Positions 1 to 5,112 of a stretch of 10,630 nt of DNA are shown here, piece by piece. Position numbers and translations under genes: made by a program. Within the stretch, counting starts at the first letter, position 1, and every line of letters begins with the position of its first letter. Location: the NCBI GenBank assembly GCA_029560815.1, contig JAKQKF010000041.1:1-10630 (forward strand). The letters are read 5' to 3'. Under the pieces are notes generated by a model. It was not told the origin of the DNA, made no database searches, and was given only the letters and a program-made list of their open reading frames with translations. This DNA is from a bacterium. GTDB lineage: Bacteria > KSB1 > UBA2214.

Positions 1-512
1 GCTTCCTCAACCTGGCGGCCAAGCGCAGCGCGGTCGAAGCCGCGATGACCCTGAAAGCCGCTGTCGTGGAAAGAGCCGTCTTCCATGTCGAGGTCGGCGA
101 TGCAAAGCCAGCCAGGGCTGGCCAGGAGCCCGAAGAAAGCGCTCAGGATGGCCGGGATGTCGGGAATGTGGTGCAGGGTCATCTGGGTGATGAGGAGGTC
201 GAAGCGTTCTGCGGGCGTTGGATCAGTGAGCAGATCGAGCTGTAGAACGCGCATTTTATGCTCCAGTCCGGCGGAAGCGATCTTTTCGCCTGCCACCTCG
301 GTCATGGCCGCAGAGGCGTCGGTGAGGAGCATGGTGCCGACTTGCGGCTGCAGGGCGAATCCGAGCAGTCCCGTCCCCGCGCCATACTCGATGTAGGAGA
401 TCCGGTCGTGCAGGGGCACCATCCTGGCGATGGCGCCGGCGACGGCGCGGGCGCGCTCGACGCGGATAGGATCCTCATCCCAGTTCCGCGCCCGGTCTTC
501 AAAGGAACTCAT
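1..512 (-). CDS. class I SAM-dependent methyltransferase (partial, C-terminus off the window)
   Basis: The reading frame starts at an ATG (512-510) and stays open to the left edge, giving 170 complete residues without a stop. An AGGAG ribosome binding site lies just upstream. The protein has the class I Rossmann methyltransferase layout: motif I EYGAGTG at residues 42-48 (SAM-binding glycine loop), an acidic residue at the end of strand 2 (TDAS, Asp65), QLDLL around 91-95, and FDLLITQMTLHHI at 104-116, typical of motif IV and following in UbiE/YafE-like enzymes. About 30-40 C-terminal residues are probably missing compared with a usual length near 205. The methyl acceptor cannot be read from the sequence; small-molecule acceptors are common in this subgroup. 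It lies 75 bases downstream of the membrane-protein gene on the same strand with no terminator between them, so the two are probably co-transcribed. The family call is secure and the substrate is unknown. Confidence 0.85.
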   Translation of the reverse strand, partial: MSSFEDRARNWDEDPIRVERARAVAGAIARMVPLHDRISYIEYGAGTGLLGFALQPQVGTMLLTDASAAMTEVAGEKIASAGLEHKMRVLQLDLLTDPTPAERFDLLITQMTLHHIPDIPAILSAFFGLLASPGWLCIADLDMEDGSFHDSGFQGHRGFDRAALGRQVEE

Positions 513-587
513 CGATTCTCCTCGCAGCAAGCCCACGCAGCAGCATATTTTTTTGCTCGGAAGCCGTTACAGACAGTGCAGGGTGGC

Positions 588-1082
588 TCAGTGGGGACTC
601 TGTTCGCGACTGAGCGGCGGATTGAATGGGGCTTCGGTGAGCGCGATGCGGTTGGCTTGAGCGAACTCGCGCAGAGCCTCCTTCAGCTGTTTGGTCTGTT
701 CGTAGGAAGAGGCCGCGATGCTGAGGGGATCGCTGCTCTTCTGCAGCAGGAAAAGCTCCACCCGCCCCGGGCGGAAGTGCAAGCGCTCGATCTCCTCAGA
801 GGCGATTGTGCGCCAGCCTGATCTGGAGGTGAGCCGCATGGTCAACCTGTTCTCCTGCAGGATGACCTGCGGCATTTTTTCGCGCCGGACCATAAAGACC
901 ACGACGATCATGCCCGCGCAGCAAAAGAGAAACAAGCCGGCGAAAAGAGCAGCGTGTGGGCGCTGGTCGTGGATGGCGGATATGGCCTGAACGCCGTAGG
1001 AGATGGCCAGCAAAATATAGAGTATGATCATGAATCGCGCCTGGCCCTTGCTGTAGCCGCCGAGATAGATGGTTTTTTCCAT
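588..1082 (-). CDS. small two-helix membrane protein with a possible bacterial PH-like domain
   Basis: This 164-residue protein has no name that I recognise. It starts at an ATG preceded by AGGGGGT at good spacing. Two hydrophobic helices are visible at about residues 17-37 and 45-66, separated by a short polar turn (HDQRPH), followed by the basic MVRREK, which suggests that the N-terminus and the long tail are both cytoplasmic. Residues 70-150 are soluble, with alternating short strands, a Trp (GWRTI) and a final amphipathic helix (YEQTKQLKEALREFAQAN). Two helices followed by a strand-rich domain ending in a helix resemble bacterial PH-like (YdbT/DUF304-type) proteins, but this is a fold impression and not a motif match. 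It is the first gene after a strong promoter and probably shares a transcript with the downstream methyltransferase. That it is a real gene is likely; its role is unknown. Confidence 0.75.
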   Translation of the reverse strand: MEKTIYLGGYSKGQARFMIILYILLAISYGVQAISAIHDQRPHAALFAGLFLFCCAGMIVVVFMVRREKMPQVILQENRLTMRLTSRSGWRTIASEEIERLHFRPGRVELFLLQKSSDPLSIAASSYEQTKQLKEALREFAQANRIALTEAPFNPPLSREQSPH

Positions 1083-1117
1083 GGCGACCCCCTGCCTTGT
1101 TCGCCCTTATCCGGCGC

Positions 1118-1135
1118 CCGCTGCGGGTGCAGCGG
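1118..1135 (-). other. hairpin in the 5' leader of the membrane-protein gene
   Basis: CCGCTGC and GCAGCGG form a perfect 7-bp stem around a 4-base loop. It lies between the promoter (1158-1186) and the ribosome binding site, about 35 bases before the start codon. No T-run follows, so it is not a terminator; it may stabilise the mRNA or have no function. Confidence 0.4.
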
Positions 1136-1157
1136 CCGGAGAGGGCTCTCTTTAAAT

Positions 1158-1186
1158 AAAATAAGTTATTTTGGGGCACGTGTCAA
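1158..1186 (-). promoter_or_regulatory. sigma70-type promoter of the membrane-protein/methyltransferase operon
   Basis: Read on the minus strand, a perfect -35 box TTGACA (1186-1181) is followed by exactly 17 bases and then TATTTT (1163-1158, 4 of 6 matches to TATAAT), inside an AT-rich patch in otherwise GC-rich DNA. The predicted leader is about 70 bases. This is one of the two best promoters in the window. Confidence 0.65.
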
Positions 1187-1299
1187 GTGAAAAGAGCGCC
1201 GGGAGACTGGAATCATCCCGGGAAGAGCTTTCCGGAAGGCAGCGCACCTCCAGGGTGTACAGGCGGGAGAAGAGAGCGGAGGTGAGCTGCGCCATCCGC

Positions 1300-1345
1300 C
1301 AGTATAAAACGCAAACAGGGGGAGGCCATCGGCCATCCCCCTGTT
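1300..1345 (-). terminator. intrinsic terminator of the pnt operon
   Basis: AACAGGGGGA (1314-1323) and TCCCCCTGTT (1336-1345) form a perfect 10-bp stem around a 12-base interior that itself contains GGCC twice. On the minus strand it lies 19 bases after the pntB stop and is followed by a modest T-rich stretch (TTGCGTTTTATA). The tail is interrupted, so termination may be incomplete, but position and stem strength fit an operon terminator. Confidence 0.65.
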
Positions 1346-1364
1346 CTGAATCCACAACAGTTCT

Positions 1365-2819
1365 TTACTTTGAACGCGCCGGTTCACCGGAAATCTGCTC
1401 GATCAGATTCGTCAGCGAGGCTTTCGCATCGCCGAAGAGGGGAATAACCCTGTCCATCTGGTAGAGCGGATTGGCAATACCCGAATAGCCCGGTCTTTCG
1501 TCCAGGTTGCAGACGAGGACCTTGCCGGCTTCGTGGGCGAGCAGGATGGGCATGCCCGAGATCGGCGTGTCTTCCACGGTGATCGCGGCCGGATTGACCA
1601 CATCGCTGGCGCCGACGACGATGGCGAGATCGGTCTTGCTGAACTCCGGATTGATGTCGTCCATTTCGCAGAGCTTGTCGTAGGGGAGTTCCGCCTCTGC
1701 GAGGAGGACGTTCATGTGTCCGGGCATTCTACCGGCCACCGGGTGGATGGCGAATTTGACCTCTTTGCCCATCTTTTCGAGGAGGGTGGCCAGTTCGATG
1801 ACCAGGAACTGGGCCTGGGCAAGGGCCATGCCGTAGCCGGGGATGAAGATGATGCTTTTCGCCTCCCTGGCGGCCTCGACCGCTTCGGTGAGCGGGTCGC
1901 CCTTGACGCGCGGCTGCGCCGGGGGCTGTTCTTCCACCGCCTGAGACGCAGTCTGGCCCTCTCCGGCCTGCGCGTCTGCGGCGACGGCATGGGCTTTTTC
2001 ACCTGTGCTCTTGTGCTGGAAGCCGAAGAAGATGCTGAAGAGGTTGCGGTTCATCGCCTTGCACATGACGTGGGTGAGGATCGAACCGGAGGCGGCTACG
2101 GTCGCTCCGCAGGCGATCAGCAGACGGTTCTGGATGATGACACCGCAGAGTGCGGCCGCCAGGCCGGCGGTCGCGTTCAGGAAGGAGATCAGCACCGGCA
2201 TGTCGGCGCCGCCTATGCGGATCGAAAAGACCAGTCCGAGAAGGACGGAGAGGACGATCAGGGCCAGCAGCCAGAAGACCAGGCTCTCTCCCTGTACACC
2301 GCCGGCGATGAAGCCGCCGGCGGCGAGCAGGATGATCAGCCCGATCACCAGCCAGCTGTGTTTGGGCAGAATCACCGGCGGCTGCTTGACGATATTGGCA
2401 AGCTTGCCGCTGGCGATCATGCTGCCGCTGAAGGTGACTGCACCGATGATGAGTCCGAGGATACCCGATACCTTGGCCATTCCCGGCTCGGTAACCCTGG
2501 TCAGCTCGACGAAAGAGACCAGGAAAGCGGCGACGCCCCCCGCGCCATGCTGGAAGGCCACCATGGCGGGGATCTGGATCATGTTGACGCGCATGGCCAC
2601 CATCCAGCCGAGCAGGGAGCCCGCAGCCAGGGCGATCAGGACGATCTCCGGCTGCAGGATCCGGTGCCGCAGGATGACCACCACCACAGCCAGGATCAGA
2701 GCGAAAGCGGCCATGAGGTTGCCGCTGCGCGCGCCTTTGGGGGTTCTGAACAGCCGGAATCCCGCAAGAAATATGAGAATGATGGCGAGATCGATGAGTA
2801 GTTCGAGCTTGAAATCCAT
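1365..2819 (-). CDS. pntB: proton-translocating NAD(P) transhydrogenase, beta subunit
   Basis: PntB supplies the membrane domain dII and the NADP(H)-binding domain dIII of the enzyme that couples hydride transfer between NAD(H) and NADP(H) to proton movement. At 484 residues it is slightly longer than E. coli PntB (462). Residues 1-270 hold many membrane helices and include His91 (FQHGAGG), which falls at the position of the proton-channel His of E. coli, and FLNATAGLA (about 213-221) with the helix Asn. Residues 271-305 are a polar, Gln/Ala-rich linker. dIII follows: GYGMALAQAQ (328-337), GRMPGHMNVLLAEA (363-376), GASDVVNP (403-410) and GYSG (444-447). The loop before GYSG is unusual: the Lys-Arg-Ser that normally contacts the NADP 2'-phosphate is Asn438-Leu439-Asp440 here. 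It starts 8 bases after pntAB with a GAGGA ribosome binding site, and ends before a terminator hairpin. Family assignment is very secure. Confidence 0.97.
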   Translation of the reverse strand: MDFKLELLIDLAIILIFLAGFRLFRTPKGARSGNLMAAFALILAVVVVILRHRILQPEIVLIALAAGSLLGWMVAMRVNMIQIPAMVAFQHGAGGVAAFLVSFVELTRVTEPGMAKVSGILGLIIGAVTFSGSMIASGKLANIVKQPPVILPKHSWLVIGLIILLAAGGFIAGGVQGESLVFWLLALIVLSVLLGLVFSIRIGGADMPVLISFLNATAGLAAALCGVIIQNRLLIACGATVAASGSILTHVMCKAMNRNLFSIFFGFQHKSTGEKAHAVAADAQAGEGQTASQAVEEQPPAQPRVKGDPLTEAVEAAREAKSIIFIPGYGMALAQAQFLVIELATLLEKMGKEVKFAIHPVAGRMPGHMNVLLAEAELPYDKLCEMDDINPEFSKTDLAIVVGASDVVNPAAITVEDTPISGMPILLAHEAGKVLVCNLDERPGYSGIANPLYQMDRVIPLFGDAKASLTNLIEQISGEPARSK

Positions 2820-2827
2820 TGGGTCCT

Positions 2828-3106
2828 CTATTTGTTCTTGAAGAGCTTGAGCATCCGTTCCGTGATTACAAATCCGCCGACGACATTAAATGCGGCCAGT
2901 GCGATCGCCAGCACCCCTATAACCCGGTCGGTGATGGTGGTGGTGACCGCAAAAATGAGCAATGCGCCGAGGATGGTCACCGCCGAGATCGCATTGGTCA
3001 TGGACATCAGCGGTGTATGCAAGAGGGGCGGTACTCGCGAAATCAGGAGGTACCCGATGATAATCGAAACAATAAAAACCGACAGCATGATCAGTAGTGC
3101 ATTCAT
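2828..3106 (-). CDS. pntAB: proton-translocating NAD(P) transhydrogenase, alpha subunit part 2
   Basis: This 92-residue hydrophobic protein is the membrane portion of PntA encoded as a separate polypeptide, as in the three-subunit enzymes (Rhodospirillum rubrum type). Three membrane helices are visible at about residues 4-23, 38-56 and 60-80, and the protein ends in a short basic tail (MLKLFKNK). The segment SRVPPLLHTPLMSMTNAISA between helices 1 and 2 is characteristic of this subunit. It packs with the PntB helices to form the proton-conducting domain dII. It lies between pntAA (17-base gap) and pntB (8-base gap), so the three are surely one transcript. Its upstream ribosome binding site is weak (GAGG placed rather far from the start), which suggests translational coupling to pntAA. 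Confidence 0.95.
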   Translation of the reverse strand: MNALLIMLSVFIVSIIIGYLLISRVPPLLHTPLMSMTNAISAVTILGALLIFAVTTTITDRVIGVLAIALAAFNVVGGFVITERMLKLFKNK

Positions 3107-3123
3107 AGAGCGGCCTGCCTCAC

Positions 3124-4287
3124 TTATTGAGCTTCACCAAAGGTCTTGAGCGTACCTTCGTGGACAATTTTGCCTTGATAGGTGACGAGCGAATTTTTGA
3201 CGATCTCATCCTCGAAATCGATGACGCCCAGTCCGTTCTTGAAGAGATTTTCAACATAATTGTACATATTGTTGGCATAAAGCCAGGTGGAATGGACGGC
3301 CATGCGGCCAGGGATGTTTTGCAGACCGTTGATGGTGACGTCATGTTTGCAGACCACTTTGCCGGCATCGGTGACAGCGCAGTTGCCGCCCTGATCGATA
3401 GCCACGTCCACAATCACGGAGCCGGGTTTCATGCTGGCGACCATCTCCTCGGTCAGCAGGATAGGCGCAACCTCTCCGGGCACCAGTGCGCTGAGGATGA
3501 CGATATCGGCATCCTTGAGTAACGGCGCCAGCAGCTCGCGCTCCTTTTGCAGCCAGTCGGTGGGCAGAGTCTTGGCATAACCCCATTTGCCGGTCGAGAT
3601 CTCTTCCGGTACATCAAAGCCTTCGATCTTGGCGCCGAGGCTCATGGCTTCTTCTTTCGCTTTGGCACGAATGTCGACTGCCGAAACGATGCCGCCGAGT
3701 CTTTTGGCGGTGGCCACTGCCTGCAGGCCGACAACGCCGACGCCGACGACGAGGAACTTGGCCGGTTTGACGGTGCCGATGCCGGTGGTGATCATGGGCA
3801 CGAACCTGGCCAGATGGTTGGCGGCGAGAAGGACCGACTTGTAGCCCGTCACGGTGCTCATCGAGGTCAGGGCGTCCATCTTCTGGGCTTTGGAAGTGCG
3901 CGGAATGCCGTCCATGGTGAGGGATGTGATACCTTTGTCCCTGATCATTTTGATATTCTTGTGGTTGGAGGGTGCAGCGGGATGGAGGAAAGTGACCAGG
4001 ATGCATTTTTCCTTCATCATCTCGACCTCGTGCTTGCCCAGCTTTTCATTGAATTTGGGCTCCTTGACCTTCAAAACGATATCGGCCCTGGCATAGAGCC
4101 CCTGGACATCATCGACGATTTCGGCGCCGGCGTTTTTGTAGTCTTGATCGCTGAAAAAGATCCCGTCGCCGGCAGTCGATTCAACCGCTACCTTGTAGCC
4201 CAGCTTGACCAGTTTCGCCACGGTCTCGGGAATGGCAGCAACTCTTTTTTCTTCCGGCATGATTTCCTTGGGGATTGCGATAAGCAT
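3124..4287 (-). CDS. pntAA: proton-translocating NAD(P) transhydrogenase, alpha subunit part 1 (NAD-binding)
   Basis: This 387-residue soluble subunit is domain dI, which binds NAD(H) and docks on dIII of PntB for hydride transfer. It belongs to the alanine dehydrogenase/PNT family. The N-terminal half (MLIAIPKEIMPEEKRVA, residues 1-17) is the family opening. The RQD-loop residues are intact as Arg130, Gln135 and Asp138 within PRTSKAQKMD. The Rossmann loop GVGVVG is at 182-187, and an acidic Asp205 follows strand 2 (AVDIR), as expected for NAD. SALVPGEVAP is at 266-275 and GSVIVDVAIDQGGN at 289-302. The protein stops without the membrane segment that is fused in E. coli PntA; that part is the next gene. 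The start is supported by AAAGGAG about 8 bases upstream. It is the first gene of pntAA-pntAB-pntB. Confidence 0.97.
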   Translation of the reverse strand: MLIAIPKEIMPEEKRVAAIPETVAKLVKLGYKVAVESTAGDGIFFSDQDYKNAGAEIVDDVQGLYARADIVLKVKEPKFNEKLGKHEVEMMKEKCILVTFLHPAAPSNHKNIKMIRDKGITSLTMDGIPRTSKAQKMDALTSMSTVTGYKSVLLAANHLARFVPMITTGIGTVKPAKFLVVGVGVVGLQAVATAKRLGGIVSAVDIRAKAKEEAMSLGAKIEGFDVPEEISTGKWGYAKTLPTDWLQKERELLAPLLKDADIVILSALVPGEVAPILLTEEMVASMKPGSVIVDVAIDQGGNCAVTDAGKVVCKHDVTINGLQNIPGRMAVHSTWLYANNMYNYVENLFKNGLGVIDFEDEIVKNSLVTYQGKIVHEGTLKTFGEAQ

Positions 4288-4339
4288 GGCAGGACTCCTT
4301 TATTTTGTAAGGTATACCCGGTAACACGGTAAAAGGGGG

Positions 4340-4357
4340 CGCTGATCACCGTCAGCG
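4340..4357 (-). other. hairpin in the pntAA leader
   Basis: CGCTGA and TCAGCG form a perfect 6-bp stem with a 6-base loop. On the minus strand it is followed directly by CCCCCTTTT, about 50 bases before the pntAA start codon. It could be a weak attenuator or simply leader structure; the T-run is short. Confidence 0.3.
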
Positions 4358-4401
4358 AAAGCTTCCGGATGCCAGACTTGTGCAGCATCTTTTCAGCAGA
4401 A

Positions 4402-4434
4402 AAGTTAGTTTATTTTTTAGTTATCATCAAGCAA
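4402..4434 (-). promoter_or_regulatory. candidate promoter region of the pnt operon
   Basis: On the minus strand two overlapping weak promoters fit. TTGATG (4430-4425), 17 bases, TAACTT (4407-4402) is one. TTGCTT (4434-4429), 16 bases, TAAACT (4412-4407) is the other. Both lie in an AT-rich patch and predict a leader of roughly 110 bases. Neither is a strong match, so only the region and not the exact boxes is supported. Confidence 0.35.
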
Positions 4435-4449
4435 AATATTCGCTGAAAT

Positions 4450-4467
4450 CGGCCGGAGAACCGGCCG
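4450..4467. repeat. GC-rich inverted repeat between the pnt and csp control regions
   Basis: CGGCCGG and CCGGCCG form a perfect 7-bp stem around AGAA. It stands out because it is a fully GC stem inside AT-rich DNA. No T-run follows on either strand, so it is not a standard terminator; an operator or DNA-structure role is possible. Confidence 0.4.
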
Positions 4468-4584
4468 TGCAACTGTTCAGATTCAAGCCATAACTCCGCC
4501 GGCCGCCACGGTGTCTGATTAGTGCTAACTCTATAAGTTTAACCTTGCATGCGATGAAAAAAAATGCAAAATGTTAAAAATCGC

Positions 4585-4613
4585 TTGCTATTACAATTAC
4601 CATTTTGTACTTT
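4585..4613 (+). promoter_or_regulatory. candidate promoter of the cold-shock gene
   Basis: TTGCTA (4585-4590) is followed by 17 bases and TACTTT (4608-4613). Each hexamer has only about half the consensus positions. If correct, it would give a leader near 190 bases, which fits the long leaders of many cspA-type genes. Nothing better is visible closer to the start codon. Confidence 0.25.
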
Positions 4614-4648
4614 ACTTTAGTAATCTATTGCACGCTTTTCGGCCACTT

Positions 4649-4680
4649 ATTTGAAATGGTAATCAGGCTGTTTTTCAAAT
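4649..4680. repeat. 8-bp inverted repeat upstream of csp
   Basis: ATTTGAAA (4649-4656) and TTTCAAAT (4673-4680) are perfect inverted copies separated by 16 bases, a centre-to-centre distance of about 24 bases. This spacing suits a dimeric regulator site, or a weak hairpin in the csp leader. Function is not shown. Confidence 0.35.
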
Positions 4681-4697
4681 CCGTACACACCCACATA

Positions 4698-4738
4698 TCG
4701 TAGCGATTGGCGCTTGGACGCTTTTGCTGCGATTTTTT
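4698..4738 (+). other. terminator-like hairpin in the csp leader
   Basis: TCGTAGC (4698-4704) pairs with GCTGCGA (4726-4732), with one G-U pair and possible extension by two more pairs. The interior can form GCG/CGC (4710-4712 with 4719-4721). Six Ts follow at 4733-4738. This is the geometry of an intrinsic terminator, placed about 70 bases before the csp start codon, so it may be an attenuator or a thermosensitive leader structure. It could also end an upstream small transcript. TTGCTGC (4724-4730) can instead pair with GCAGCAA at 4778-4784, next to the ribosome binding site. Confidence 0.4.
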
Positions 4739-4808
4739 ATTTACGGGGCGGACGGAAGGCCCGGAAAGACGTGGTAGGCAGCAAACGCTTTAAGGAAAGG
4801 TAGAGTCG

Positions 4809-5009
4809 ATGGAAACAGGTACTGTAAAATGGTTCAACAGCTCCAAGGGCTACGGCTTTATCACTCGCGAAGCGGGGGATGACGTTTTCGTGCATTACAA
4901 AAACATCCAGGGCGAAGGGTACAAAACTCTGGATGAGGGTGATCAGGTGCGATTCGACGTCGGCCAGGGGCCCAAAGGCCTGCAGGCAACCAATGTCACC
5001 AAAGTTTGA
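4809..5009 (+). CDS. CspA-family cold-shock protein
   Basis: This 66-residue protein is a single cold-shock domain, the normal length for the family. These proteins bind single-stranded RNA and DNA and act as RNA chaperones. It opens with [20 protein letters not shown]1 (KGYGFI) is at 13-18 and RNP2 (VFVHY) at 26-30, with the aromatic binding residues Trp8, Phe9, Tyr15, Phe17, Phe27, His29 and Tyr30 present. The C-terminal strands ([18 protein letters not shown]) complete the five-stranded barrel. The start is set by AAGGAAAGG ending 8 bases upstream. The gene stands alone: it has a long AT-rich leader with a structured element and ends in a strong terminator 20 bases after the stop. Whether it is cold-induced or constitutive cannot be told from the sequence, since many family members are not cold-induced. 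Confidence 0.96.
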   Translation: METGTVKWFNSSKGYGFITREAGDDVFVHYKNIQGEGYKTLDEGDQVRFDVGQGPKGLQATNVTKV

Positions 5010-5028
5010 CTTGACATAACCCCGATTT

Positions 5029-5062
5029 AGCCCTGGCGATCCACAGCCGGGGCTTTTTTTTT
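5029..5062 (+). terminator. intrinsic terminator of the cold-shock gene
   Basis: AGCCCTGGC (5029-5037) pairs with GCCGGGGCT (5046-5054), a 9-bp stem with one G-U pair and an 8-base loop, followed by nine Ts (5054-5062). This is a textbook terminator for the plus strand. On the minus strand no T-run follows, so it should not terminate rapA. Confidence 0.92.
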
Positions 5063-5112
5063 GCCCGTTCTCTCTGCCAGCTGAGCCGCCGCAGTCCGGC
5101 CGGCGGGAGAGA

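Larger units (their letters stand above)
4288..4808. other. AT-rich divergent control region between pnt and csp
   Basis: This 521-base stretch has no convincing protein-coding gene. Its middle (about 4400-4740) is markedly AT-rich compared with the genes on either side. It holds the pnt leader and candidate promoter on the minus side, the csp promoter and long leader on the plus side, and several inverted repeats (4340-4357, 4450-4467, 4649-4680, 4698-4732), listed separately. A small RNA gene in the middle cannot be excluded. Confidence 0.6.

Noticed and set aside
1533..2801. Plus-strand open frame of 422 codons opposite pntB
   Set aside because: Antisense shadow of pntB. Its Asp/His/Glu/Gly-rich composition is typical of the complement of membrane-protein codons, and no ribosome binding site or family motif is seen.
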